64,000 nucleotides of DNA, taken from positions 1 through 64,000 of the forward strand of contig JADKDT010000012.1 of the NCBI GenBank assembly GCA_016714465.1. The letters are read 5' to 3'. The notes under the pieces are model-generated. The model had not been told where the DNA came from, made no database searches, and was given only the letters and a program-made list of their open reading frames with translations. Shown here in pieces: positions 26,386-35,096 of the stretch (positions are counted from its first letter, which is position 1; each line of letters begins with the position of its first letter). The translations under genes were made by a program, and so were the position numbers. This DNA is from Candidatus Brachythrix odensensis (GTDB lineage: Bacteria; Chloroflexota; Anaerolineae; J036; Brachytrichaceae).

Positions 26386-29271
26386 TTATACCTCCGGGCG
26401 TGGCGGGGTTGCCTGCCGGCGCGTTTGAGCATGCCGGATCAGGTTGACCAGCAGCCTGTCGGCCGCCGGATGGGCGTCCAGGTTTTCGAGCAGCGGCAGT
26501 GTGCTGAGGATGAGCCGCCCCGCGCCGAGGCGGTATTCGCCCATCAACAATCCCCAGGCGTAACCGCCCGGATAGCGGTGATGGCCGACCGCGAACGAGG
26601 CCGCGATCATGTCATCGGGCGCGTCCAGCCCTTCGTAGATTTCATGCGGGACAACCGGCCCGTAATAGTCCCAGTCCATGATTCCCGGCCCTTGCAGGCC
26701 CTCGAAGACCGGGTGGCGGCGCGACACGCATTCCTTGTGATACAGCCAGTCCGTGGCGGTGTAGGCCTTGCCGCGCCGGGCCAGGGGCAGATATGCCGTC
26801 GAGTCTGCGCCATTCGCGAAAACCGCGTGGTTAAGCGCGATCACCGTTGCGCCTGCGCTCAGGCGCCGGGTCAGCGCCGCCATGGCTGCGGGCGTGCGTT
26901 CAGCCTCCGGCGGCAGCCCGACCAGGATCAGGTCCGCCGGACCTGATGCGCCCTTGTTGAATGGGCGGCAGCGCAACCCGCGCGCCGTCAGCCATGCCTC
27001 TTCCCGCGCGTCGATCCCCCACAACGCAATATCTCCAGTGAGGCGGAGCAGGTCCGCGAGATCGGAAAGATGCACGGTCATGCGCCCGCCCGCCGGCGCG
27101 CCGCCCCGCTCGAGATTGGCCGCAAAGGTGTACGCCCCCGGCGGGCCGGCAAGTACAACGGTGTCTCGCAAGACCGGAACGGCGAGCGGAGATGGATCGG
27201 GGATCGCGATGGTGACGGTCTTTTCCCAGGCCACGCCGCCGGGGCCGAGCAGGCGGAAGCGGGCCGGATACTCGCCGGGCTTGAGCGCGCCCTCGTTGGC
27301 CAGGCTGGCCTCGAGGGTCACCGTCTGCCCCGCGCTGGCGTGGGTGGGATCGGCCAGCAGGCACCAGCGCAACGCCGCCCAGCCCTCCCAGACCGCGTCA
27401 AAGGCGCCTGGTTTCCATTGGCGGAAGAACGTCCACAGCCCTTCGCCCGTCAACGCGTGGTCGAGCATGCCGGTCAGGTTGTAGCCCGCCAGGCGCGGGT
27501 TGGCTCGGATGAGATCAAACGCATACGCGCGCTGGCGCGAATGCAGGCGCTGGCTCTCGCGCAGCATGTCCTCCGGGAACGCATACACATCGTCAAAGCC
27601 GAGGCGGCGCCAGTCGGCCTGGAACTTCTCGGCCTGATCGCGCAGGAAGGCGCCTTCCTCAAGCGGGGGCGCGCCGGTCTGCTCCCAGTTGCGCCACTCG
27701 CTGATCACGTTCTGTTGGCTGCCGATCCCATACTCGGACAGGAGCACTGGCTTGCTGTCGGCCCCGAGCCGCTTCATGAAATCAATCGCGGCGGGCGTGA
27801 GGGGCATCTGGGGATAGACATGCGCGTCGCCGGCCCCGCCCACATAGCCCGGCGGCGGGAAGCCCGACCAATTGCCTGAAGGGGGGCGCGGCTGGGCGCG
27901 CGGCGCGCCGGGGCGCTCGACGCCCCAGACATGCTCCCAGGCCGTGCCGCCAGGGTTGCTCAGCGAGCCGATCGCCAGCGCCTCGTCAAAACGCCCGCTG
28001 GCGAGCAGGATCAGACGGGTGGGATCCAGCGCGCGGGCCTTGGGCAGGTAATCGACCGCGTGGCGAAAGGTCGGGCTGTCATTGGTCTCGTTCAGCAGAC
28101 CCCAAATCGTCACGCAGGCGTGGTTGCGATCACGGCGGATCATGTCGCCGGTGTTGCGGTCATAGCGCTCGCCCATTTTGGGCGAATCGGCCAGCAGCCA
28201 GGCCGCCAGTGACTCCTCGTAGACCATCAGTCCGAGTGCGTCGCAGAAATCGAGCTGCTCGGGATAGGCCGTACCCGAGATGAAGCGGACCATGTTGAAG
28301 CCCGAGGCTTTGGCGAAGATCAGGTCGCGCCGGACGAAATCGGGGATGACCGGCACATTCGCGCCGATCGGCTGGTGATTGCCGGTGTGGGTGCTCTTGA
28401 GGAAGATGCGTTTGCCGTTGAGCTCGAAATATCCGTCGACGACCCGTAATTCGCGAAAACCGATCCGGATCGCGTGGGTGTGGGCGGCGGCGCCGGTTTC
28501 CTGGATCACGGTTGTCAGCCCGTACAAGTGCGGATCATCGAGGTTCCACAGGCGCGGCTCCCCCACGCTCAGCGCGATCTCGTGGGTCGACTCTCCGGGC
28601 GGGAAATCTTCCGCGTGGGTGACGCTGGCCAGCGTCTCGCCGTCGGTGGCCTGCCCAACGGTCAGGGTAATGTCGCCGTGGGCGGCCGTCGGGCGGCTGT
28701 TGAAGACCGTGACCGTGACGGTGATCCGCCCCGTGCGCGGGTCGGGCCGGGCGAAGACATCCCGGACGTGAACAGCCGGCACGACCCGCAGGGTGACTGG
28801 ATACAGGATCCCGCCTGTGTTGGTCGGGCTGCCGGGGATGATCGACAGGGCCTTGTTGCGATGGGGCGTTTCGGCCAGGACGTAGCCATCGATTGGTGTG
28901 CCGGTGGGATTCAGCACTCGCACCGCGAGCAGGTTGTCGCTGTCGGCTCGAATCGCCTCGGTGACATCGAACTCGAACGGCAGCTCGCCGCTTTCGTACT
29001 GGCCGAGAGCGTGGCCGTTCAGCCACACCTCGCCGAGATAGTCGACTGCCCCAAAGCGCAGAAGCGCGCGGCTGCCGCCGGCCCCGATCGGGTCGGCCTG
29101 GAAGCGATGCCAATACCAGAACACGCCATGCTGGCCGGGCAGGGCCTGCTGGATGATGCCCGGTACCGGAGCGTCAACGGCATCCGGGCGCGGCGCGCGC
29201 CACCAGCCCTCCGCGCGCCCGACATTGTCGGGGTCGGGGGCGATCGTCCAGGGGCCGTTGAGGGTGTTCAT
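26386..29271 (-). CDS. Glycoside hydrolase family 2 protein
   Basis: A 961-aa GH2 enzyme: sugar-binding jelly-roll domain (VWLNGHALGQYESGELPFEF), immunoglobulin-like domain, then the TIM barrel with acid/base Glu in WGLLNETND and nucleophile Glu in LLSEYGIGSQ. A 300-residue C-terminal extension includes a Rossmann-like GATase-type segment (LILVGLPPEAERTPAAMAAL). No signal peptide, so it probably acts in the cytoplasm on imported glycosides; GH2 specificities include beta-galactoside, beta-mannoside and beta-glucuronide. Start chosen: ATG 29271 (MNTLNGPWTIAPD); no strong Shine-Dalgarno. Confidence 0.9.
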   Translation of the reverse strand: MNTLNGPWTIAPDPDNVGRAEGWWRAPRPDAVDAPVPGIIQQALPGQHGVFWYWHRFQADPIGAGGSRALLRFGAVDYLGEVWLNGHALGQYESGELPFEFDVTEAIRADSDNLLAVRVLNPTGTPIDGYVLAETPHRNKALSIIPGSPTNTGGILYPVTLRVVPAVHVRDVFARPDPRTGRITVTVTVFNSRPTAAHGDITLTVGQATDGETLASVTHAEDFPPGESTHEIALSVGEPRLWNLDDPHLYGLTTVIQETGAAAHTHAIRIGFRELRVVDGYFELNGKRIFLKSTHTGNHQPIGANVPVIPDFVRRDLIFAKASGFNMVRFISGTAYPEQLDFCDALGLMVYEESLAAWLLADSPKMGERYDRNTGDMIRRDRNHACVTIWGLLNETNDSPTFRHAVDYLPKARALDPTRLILLASGRFDEALAIGSLSNPGGTAWEHVWGVERPGAPRAQPRPPSGNWSGFPPPGYVGGAGDAHVYPQMPLTPAAIDFMKRLGADSKPVLLSEYGIGSQQNVISEWRNWEQTGAPPLEEGAFLRDQAEKFQADWRRLGFDDVYAFPEDMLRESQRLHSRQRAYAFDLIRANPRLAGYNLTGMLDHALTGEGLWTFFRQWKPGAFDAVWEGWAALRWCLLADPTHASAGQTVTLEASLANEGALKPGEYPARFRLLGPGGVAWEKTVTIAIPDPSPLAVPVLRDTVVLAGPPGAYTFAANLERGGAPAGGRMTVHLSDLADLLRLTGDIALWGIDAREEAWLTARGLRCRPFNKGASGPADLILVGLPPEAERTPAAMAALTRRLSAGATVIALNHAVFANGADSTAYLPLARRGKAYTATDWLYHKECVSRRHPVFEGLQGPGIMDWDYYGPVVPHEIYEGLDAPDDMIAASFAVGHHRYPGGYAWGLLMGEYRLGAGRLILSTLPLLENLDAHPAADRLLVNLIRHAQTRRQATPPRPEV

Positions 29272-29357
29272 GATGGGTGGTCTGCCTAAGTGCGTTACCG
29301 AATGTTCTTGATCGTCCAGCCTCGGAGTCTCGCGCTCGGGGCGATCCAGACCGTGCC

Positions 29358-29434
29358 TTCCTGAACCTCGGAGGTGGGCGCCGAGGGTTCTTGGCAGGCG
29401 CGACCTGTCGGCGCCCACCTCCGAGGTTCAGGAA
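29358..29434. repeat. Dispersed CCTCGGAGGTGGGCGCC hairpin
   Basis: 27-bp perfect arms (29358-29384, 29408-29434) built on CTGAACCTCGGAGGTGGGCG. A related three-unit copy is at 58082-58184. Noncoding, between the GH2 and SDR genes. Confidence 0.78.
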
Positions 29435-29483
29435 CATTCGTGCCTTTCGGCGCATTGGGTATCAAGGACTTTTGGTAACCCAC

Positions 29484-30263
29484 TTAGATTGCCGCCCGCC
29501 CGCCATCGACGATCCAAGCGGCGCCGTTTACAAACGAAGCCCCATCGGAGCACAGAAACACTACGACCCGGGCGACTTCCTCGGCGTCGCCATAGCGGGC
29601 CATCGGGTTGCGCCCCATGTTCCAGCGCCGGAAGGCGTCCGGATCATCGGGCCGGTTCATTTTTTCCAACGACTGGAGCATGCGGGTGTCGATTGGGCCG
29701 GGGCACACGGCATTCACCCGAATTCCCTGCTTCCCAACTTCGCCGGCGGCCGAGCGGGTCAGCCCGAGCACGCCGTGTTTGCTGGCCGAGTAGGCCGCCA
29801 GGTTCGGCGAGCCAAGCGTTCCGGCCACAGAAGCGGTGTTCACGACGGCGCCCTTCTTCTGGGCGAGCATCACCGGCAGCACATGGCGCAACCCCAGGAA
29901 CGGGCCCTTCAGGTTGACGGCAATCACCCGATCGAAAACCGCCTCGTCGTATTCGGCGATCGGCCCGACCTGGCCTTCGATCCCCGCGTTGTTGAAGAAA
30001 TAGTCGATCCGCCCGAATGTGTCGACGGTCAGTTTGACGTAGGCCTGAACCTCCGCCGTTTGGCTTACGTCGGCTCGGGTCGCGAGCGCCTGCCCGCCGA
30101 GCGCGCGGATCTCGGCCGCGGTGCGTTCGGCGCCTTCCGCGTCGATGTCAACGACGACGACCTTCGCGCCGGCCCTGGCGAACTCGAGACAGGCCGCCCG
30201 CCCGATCCCGCCCGCGCCGCCGGTCACCAGGGCTACACCGCCGGTCATGTCCATTTCTTTCAT
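29484..30263 (-). CDS. SDR family oxidoreductase
   Basis: Classical short-chain dehydrogenase, 259 aa. NAD(P) motif TGGAGGIGRA, acidic VVVDIDAEG (Asp favours NAD), NNAGIEG, catalytic Ser in NTASVAGT and YSASK, and PGPIDTRM. It would oxidise or reduce a hydroxy group of a sugar acid in this cluster. Starts at ATG 30263; internal ATGs at 30254 and 30248 are alternatives. A dispersed hairpin begins one base upstream of the start, leaving no room for a separate promoter. Confidence 0.9.
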   Translation of the reverse strand: MKEMDMTGGVALVTGGAGGIGRAACLEFARAGAKVVVVDIDAEGAERTAAEIRALGGQALATRADVSQTAEVQAYVKLTVDTFGRIDYFFNNAGIEGQVGPIAEYDEAVFDRVIAVNLKGPFLGLRHVLPVMLAQKKGAVVNTASVAGTLGSPNLAAYSASKHGVLGLTRSAAGEVGKQGIRVNAVCPGPIDTRMLQSLEKMNRPDDPDAFRRWNMGRNPMARYGDAEEVARVVVFLCSDGASFVNGAAWIVDGGRAAI

Positions 30264-30340
30264 GCGAACACCCTAAGGGTTGGCCCGCATGGGTTCTTGG
30301 CAGCGAGAAGCGAATGGGGGCCAACCCTTAGGGTGTTCGC
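30264..30340. repeat. Dispersed CACCCTAAGGGTTGGCCC hairpin
   Basis: 23-bp perfect arms (GCGAACACCCTAAGGGTTGG then CCC, 30264-30286; complement 30318-30340). A second copy with the same arms lies at 55662-55736, with a similar loop containing TTGGCAG/CTGGCAG. Confidence 0.82.
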
Positions 30341-30388
30341 TGTGGGATAAAACGCGTCTCGCGCTGCCCGAACCGTCATTTTCATACC

Positions 30389-30498
30389 CGTCATCCCGCG
30401 CGAAGGCGCGGGATCCATACCGCGGCTGGGCGATACCGCCGCTGAGGCGGCGACCGTACCGGGCTGACGTATGGATCCCGGCTTTCGCCGAGATGACG
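30389..30498. repeat. ATGGATCCCGGCTTTCGCC-type inverted repeat
   Basis: Left arm 30389-30420 (CGTCATCCCGCGCGAAGGCG, then CGGGATCCATAC) and right arm 30469-30498 (GTATGGATCCCGGCTTTCGC ...) form an imperfect hairpin around a GC-rich loop. This word is familiar as a palindromic repeat in many bacterial genomes. No gene lies in 30264-30527. Confidence 0.7.
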
Positions 30499-30527
30499 GC
30501 ATTGTGCTGTACGTTTTCATCCCACCC

Positions 30528-31265
30528 CTACTTCGCCAGGTAATCATGAATGACCCGCCCGAACGGCAGCACAAAATCGGACCGCCAGTAGAAGCCGTCC
30601 AGCATCTCGCGCACGGGCAGGCGATACACCGGGGCCTGGGCGTTGGGCCGCAGCTCAACCGTCACCGGCCCGCGCCAGCACTCGTACACATGCAGTTCGG
30701 CGAAGGTCCGGGCGGTGAGCTGCCGGATCGCATCACTGCCGTCCACGTTGGGCATCACCTTGAGGTTGATGTTGGTCCGGAAATCGCCGTAGGCGGTCAT
30801 CTCCTCGGGCTGGGCCCGGGTCTGCTTGTAGGCCATCGTCAGGGTGATGACGTCGATGCCGTTGCGGGTCACTGTCCCAACAAACAAATCGTCGCGCACA
30901 CCCAGCCAGGGCTGCCCGCCCTTCTTGGGCTGCCCGTAGATTTCGCGCCCGGTCGCCACCGCGCCGTCGCTGCCCAGATACAAATAGGGCGAATACGCCC
31001 CCGCGATGTCCGTCCCTGCCAAACGCACGGGGATTTGCACCGCCGACTCGTAGTAGTTGCCGAAATAGTCCGAGTCGTTCATGTGATAGACGTGGATGAG
31101 CACCACGTCGCTGACGACCTCGAGCGGCGGCGGGACCAGGCGCCGGGAGGCCTCGATATCGGTTCGATAAAACGCGGTCAAAATCTCCGTGTTGCGCATC
31201 TGCATCGGGAAGCGCGGCACGAGTGGATTATCAAACGGGGTCTCGAACGCGTGTTGCGGGTCCAT
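30528..31265 (-). CDS. Acetoacetate decarboxylase family protein
   Basis: A 245-aa ADC-fold protein. The GREIYGQPKKGGQP motif matches the Schiff-base lysine region of acetoacetate decarboxylase (paired Lys), and YMNDSDYFGNYYES and the FRTNINLKVMP segment fit the family. Family members decarboxylate beta-keto acids or run aldolase/dehydratase reactions with pyruvate. Its start lies one base beyond the stop of the upstream SDR, so the two are translationally coupled: a dehydrogenase making a keto acid and an enzyme acting on it is a natural pairing, but the substrate is unknown. Confidence 0.87.
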   Translation of the reverse strand: MDPQHAFETPFDNPLVPRFPMQMRNTEILTAFYRTDIEASRRLVPPPLEVVSDVVLIHVYHMNDSDYFGNYYESAVQIPVRLAGTDIAGAYSPYLYLGSDGAVATGREIYGQPKKGGQPWLGVRDDLFVGTVTRNGIDVITLTMAYKQTRAQPEEMTAYGDFRTNINLKVMPNVDGSDAIRQLTARTFAELHVYECWRGPVTVELRPNAQAPVYRLPVREMLDGFYWRSDFVLPFGRVIHDYLAK

Positions 31266-31266
31266 G

Positions 31267-32073
31267 TCACCAGAGGTGGCTGCCGCCCGCGTTCATCGCC
31301 AGGTTGCCGCCATCGACCGGGAGCAGCACCCCGGTCACGTATCCGGAGGCCGGCGAGGCTAGAAAGATCGCCGGGCCGACCATGTCCGCCGGCTCACCGA
31401 ACCGATTCATGGGAATGCCCTTGAGCAAGTGGCCGAGAAAAGCCGGATCAATCGACGGGTCATCCAGCCACTTGCGCACCGATGGCGAACGGGTCTGGGA
31501 GGGCTGGATGGCGTTGACCCGGATGTTGTGGCGCGCCCACTCGGTCGCCAGCTCGCGGGTCATCTGGTTGATCCCGCCCTTGGCCACGCTGTAGGGCAGA
31601 TTGCCCCGCCCGAGGGCGAGGCTGCCGGCGATCGAGCTGATGTTGATGATGCTCCCGCCGCTGCCTTGCTTGATCATCCGCCGGCCGGCCGCCTGGCTGC
31701 ACAGAAAGTAGCCGGTCAGGCAGACCGTCAGAACCCGGTTCCAGTCTTCGAGGGCCAGATCCTCGGGCTTTTTCTTTGCCCCAATGTAGGGGGCATTGAG
31801 CAGGATGTCGACCCGCCCGAAGATCTCATCGACCTTTGCGAACAGGGCCGCAACCTCCTCTGCCTTGCTGATGTCGCAGTGGGCGGGCATGGCCCTGCGC
31901 CCCAGCGCGCTGATTTGCGCGCAGGTCTCGGCCACGCCGGCGTCATTGATGTCGGCGACGGCCACATCGGCGCCCTGCTGGGCGAATCCAATGGCGATGG
32001 CCTGGGCGATTCCCGATGCGCCGCCGGTGACGACGGCGACTTTCCCGGTGAGATCAAATAGTTGCGTCTGCAT
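31267..32073 (-). CDS. SDR family oxidoreductase
   Basis: A 268-aa short-chain dehydrogenase with the Rossmann motif TGGASGIAQA (GIA instead of GIG), Asp in VAVADINDA, catalytic Ser/Tyr/Lys in ISSIAGSLALGRGNLPYSVAK, and a C-terminal VDGGNLAMNAGGSHLW. The usual NNAG segment reads LLNAPYIGA, an uncommon variant. Coupled to the downstream ADC-family gene. A hairpin lies nine bases upstream of its start, separating it from the PhyH gene. Confidence 0.88.
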   Translation of the reverse strand: MQTQLFDLTGKVAVVTGGASGIAQAIAIGFAQQGADVAVADINDAGVAETCAQISALGRRAMPAHCDISKAEEVAALFAKVDEIFGRVDILLNAPYIGAKKKPEDLALEDWNRVLTVCLTGYFLCSQAAGRRMIKQGSGGSIINISSIAGSLALGRGNLPYSVAKGGINQMTRELATEWARHNIRVNAIQPSQTRSPSVRKWLDDPSIDPAFLGHLLKGIPMNRFGEPADMVGPAIFLASPASGYVTGVLLPVDGGNLAMNAGGSHLW

Positions 32074-32081
32074 GGTTCTCC

Positions 32082-32125
32082 TTCTGCGGCGATATGCCCG
32101 CCCCGGCGGGCATATCGCCGCAGAA
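32082..32125. terminator. Hairpin, GATATGCCCGCC type
   Basis: Perfect 21-bp arms (TTCTGCGGCGATATGCCCGC then C, 32082-32102; complement 32105-32125), CC loop. Sits immediately after the PhyH stop at 32128 on the minus strand. Confidence 0.78.
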
Positions 32126-32127
32126 GA

Positions 32128-33124
32128 TCAAGCGCACATGGGCGTATCGGCCGACCAGCGATTGAACTGCGGCGGCGCCTTGGGCGCCAGGGCCGCCCGG
32201 GCGTCCAGCCACAACTGCGACCAGGCTCGCCAATCGCGCAGCTCATTTTGCGGATTCTGGCGGCTGCGGGCGACAAAGCCGGGGAAGGCCGGCCGGCCGG
32301 TCGGCAATCCGATCGGCTGGTAGCGCAGGTCGAAGCTCCAGCGAATGTCGTCGCTCTGGTTGGCCAGCGACGCATGCATGGTCAGGCGGTGCATCAGCAG
32401 CGCGCCGCCGCGCTTAACCGGGACCGGGACGGGCTTGCCCTGGATGAGTTTGGACGGAATCTGCAGTCCGCCATCCGGCCCGGTGCCGGGACAGTGATCG
32501 GCCAGGGCGCGCTTGTGGCTGCCCGGGACCACGGCCAGGCAGCCGTTCTCGACCGTCGCGTCGGTGATGGGCAGCCACACGGTCAGGACCGGCACCTCGT
32601 CCTGCTCGGGGGTGGCCACACCCTGATCCTGATGCCAGCCCACCCGGACGACCAGGCCGTTCTTGGCCTGGGCCGGCACCATCCGCTCGGGCGGCTTGAT
32701 CCGGGTGTGCTGAATCGGGTTTGAGAGCACTTCAGGACCCACAAACTGCTCGGCGATATCGAGCAGGCGCGGGTGGCGCAGCAGGTTGAAGACCGGCTCG
32801 CTGATGTGGATGGGCGTATCCGCGTACACCTGGGTCTGGGGCAGCGAGATATCAAAATACTGGCCCCAGTTGGCCCCGCTCTCCTGCATGATCTTGATCA
32901 GGCGCTGGCCGAAAGGACAGGCCCGCATAACGGTTATTGAGCACGCCTTCGGCCACCCACTTCTCAGCCAGCGCATCCAGCGTCGCGGCGTAGTCGGCGA
33001 CGACGGGCGCCAGGTCGGTGTCGACGTCGAAGACGCCCTCGACCACGAGGTAGCCCTGCTCGTCAAACTGGGCCCGCATCTCGGGCGTGATCACCGGCGC
33101 GGTAGTCGGAGCGGCGTGGCTCAT
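32128..33124 (-). CDS. PhyH-family dioxygenase, frameshifted
   Basis: Second Fe(II)/2-oxoglutarate dioxygenase of the PhyH family, about 331 aa repaired. The N-terminal frame gives MSHAAPTTAPVITPEMRAQF and EQGYLVVEGVFDVDTDLAPV; the second frame gives VGWHQDQGVATPEQDEVP (His, Asp), VVPGSHKRALADH and LMHRLTMHASLANQSDD...RWSFDLRYQP (His, Arg). The break is near 32918-32925 (AGGACAGG); deleting one base yields RYAGLPFGQRLIKIM. It lies 18 bases past the permease gene, so its substrate may be the imported compound. ATG 33124 chosen. Confidence 0.87.
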
Positions 33125-33142
33125 GATGACCTCCCTTGGGCT

Positions 33143-34012
33143 TCAGCCCTTCACGGCGCCGGCGCTCAGGCCGGCGATGATGTAGCGCTGCATGGACAGA
33201 TAGAAGGCGACTGGCAGGATCGAAAAGATCATTCCGGCCCCCATGTACTGCTCAACCAGCACCCCCGACAAGCCGCTCAGGGTGGTCAAACCGACCGAGG
33301 CGGGCATGAGCTCGGTGGAGCCCACCAGAATGCTTGCATACAGAAACTCATTCCAGCCGCCAAAGAACGCCACGACGGCCACGGCGACCAACCCGGGCAG
33401 GGACAGGGGCAGGACGATGCGCCAGACCGTGCTGAACTCGGAGCAGCCGTCAACCAGGGCCGCGTCCAGCACCTCGGGCGGCACCGCGTCAAAGACGCCC
33501 TTCAGGATCCAGATGCAGACCGGCAAGGCGAAGGCCGCATCAACGACGGCCAGCGCCGGAAGCGAGTTGAGCTGCTCCAACTGGTTGTACAAGATGTAGA
33601 GCGGGACCAGCACCAGGATCTCCGGCAGCATCTGGGTAACCAACAGGAACAGCCCGAACAGCGAGCGGCCCCGCCAGCGCAGACTGGACAGCGCGTACGC
33701 GCCCAGCACCGACAGGGCAGTCACCAGCAACATCGAAATCGACGCGATCACAAAAGAGTTCTTCAGCCAGTTGGCGATTGGCCGCTGGGCAAACAACAGG
33801 CCGAACTGGGTAAATGAAATCTCCTGCGGAAAGAACGGCGGCGGGAAGCTCAGCGAGTACTTGTTGGGTTGAATCGTCGACACAATCATCCAGTAGATCG
33901 GAAAGATCGTGATCGCCGTGACGAAGATGATGGCGACGTAGAGGAGGGTCTTCCTGATCGCCTGGCGCAGCCTCGGCGGCCGGTAGGGCGCTCCCGTTGT
34001 TGCGGTCGTCAC
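33143..34012 (-). CDS. Carbohydrate ABC transporter permease (MalG type)
   Basis: A 289-aa inner-membrane permease with six predicted helices. The EAA loop reads EVLDAALVDGCSEFSTVWRI followed by VLPLSLPGL, the coupling site for the ATPase. Start chosen: GTG 34012, one base past the stop of the MalF-like gene (TAA at 34014-34016). The longer frame to 34066 overlaps that gene without similarity. Works with the MalF-like permease and the binding protein. No ATP-binding subunit gene is in the window, so a shared MsmK-like ATPase elsewhere is likely. Confidence 0.92.
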   Translation of the reverse strand: MTTATTGAPYRPPRLRQAIRKTLLYVAIIFVTAITIFPIYWMIVSTIQPNKYSLSFPPPFFPQEISFTQFGLLFAQRPIANWLKNSFVIASISMLLVTALSVLGAYALSSLRWRGRSLFGLFLLVTQMLPEILVLVPLYILYNQLEQLNSLPALAVVDAAFALPVCIWILKGVFDAVPPEVLDAALVDGCSEFSTVWRIVLPLSLPGLVAVAVVAFFGGWNEFLYASILVGSTELMPASVGLTTLSGLSGVLVEQYMGAGMIFSILPVAFYLSMQRYIIAGLSAGAVKG

Positions 34013-34013
34013 G

Positions 34014-34919
34014 TTAGGCGAGCTCCCTGGCCCGGCGGGCCTGCATGATGATGAAGCCGATGGCAATCACGAGCGAGATCACGAAACCGGCCACGCCCAT
34101 CGCCGCGGCATAGGAGTAGTCGTAGAAGCGAAACGCCGCGTTGTAGATCCGCAGAATGACGGTCTCGGTGGCGTAATTCGGACCGCCCCCGGTCAACAGG
34201 AAAATCAGGGCGAAGCCCTTAAACGAGAAGATCACCGCCAGCACCAGGAGCACCTCGATGGTTGGCAGGATGCCCGGCAGGGTGATATTGCGAAACAACT
34301 GAAATACATTCGCGCCATCGACCTTGGCGGCGTCATACAGTTCCTGCGACACGCTTTGCAGCGCGGCCAGGATGACCAGGCTGTAGAACGGAAAGGCCTT
34401 CCAGGCCGAGATCAGCACAACCGAGCCGATGGCCAGGTTTGAATCCTGCAGCCACATGGGATTCTGCGTGACACCGGGGATCAGGCGGGCGACCACATTG
34501 GCGACCCCGAATTGCGGGCTGAGGATCCAAATGAAGATCATCACCACCGGCACCTCGGGAAAAGCCCAGGGGATCATCATCAGCGCGCGCGCGCCGGCCC
34601 GGAAACGGAACGGGCGGTTGAACAGCAGCGCGGTGGCCAGCGCGGCGACGAGGGCGACGATGATCACCATCGCGGAGATCGTAAGCGTGTTCTTCAGGGC
34701 CTGCCAGAACAGATCGTCGGCGAACATGCGCGCGTAGTTGGCCAGACCCACCCAGATTTGCGGCTTGCCTGAGCCCAGGTCGATTCGGGTGAAACTGCCG
34801 TAGATGCCCTGGAGGATCGGGGAAACGATGAAGATCCCCTCGTACAAGATGATCGGCAACGCCAGAAGATACGGCAACAGGTGAAGTCGGCGGTGGACCT
34901 TGCCCGAACTTGGTTTCAT
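34014..34919 (-). CDS. Sugar ABC transporter permease (MalF type)
   Basis: A 301-aa permease with an N-terminal cytoplasmic tail, six helices, and the EAA loop ELYDAAKVDGANVFQLFRNI followed by TLPGILP. FLLTGGGPNYATETV is typical of the MalF/UgpA class. It sits 177 bp downstream of the substrate-binding-protein stop, with a stable stem-loop in between, and is coupled to the MalG-like gene. Confidence 0.92.
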   Translation of the reverse strand: MKPSSGKVHRRLHLLPYLLALPIILYEGIFIVSPILQGIYGSFTRIDLGSGKPQIWVGLANYARMFADDLFWQALKNTLTISAMVIIVALVAALATALLFNRPFRFRAGARALMMIPWAFPEVPVVMIFIWILSPQFGVANVVARLIPGVTQNPMWLQDSNLAIGSVVLISAWKAFPFYSLVILAALQSVSQELYDAAKVDGANVFQLFRNITLPGILPTIEVLLVLAVIFSFKGFALIFLLTGGGPNYATETVILRIYNAAFRFYDYSYAAAMGVAGFVISLVIAIGFIIMQARRARELA

Positions 34920-35049
34920 ACGCGTTTCCGTTGCCGCGTAGCCATCTTTGGCGGCTGCGGCCTCTTGGGTTGTCTTGCCTGCCGGGTGGCGGCCTGGTAA
35001 ACGGATTGTTCGTGCGCGTCGTCCATTGACGGCGCACGAGGTCCGTTGG

Positions 35050-35087
35050 GCAGCTGGGCCGCCGCGCTGGCGCGGCAGCCCGGCTGC
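35050..35087. terminator. Stem-loop between binding protein and permeases
   Basis: GCAGCTGGGCCGCCGCGC (35050-35067) pairs with GCGCGGCAGCCCGGCTGC (35070-35087) with two mismatches and a TG loop, starting 9 bases past the binding-protein stop. No T run. This position fits mRNA stabilisation or partial termination that keeps binding-protein levels above permease levels. Confidence 0.65.
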
Positions 35088-35096
35088 AAGGGTCGA

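Noticed and set aside
30264..30340. Short ORF tails reading GPTLRVFA across the CACCCTAAGGG hairpins
   Set aside because: The peptide arises only from translating the repeat; both copies are intergenic and have no start context.
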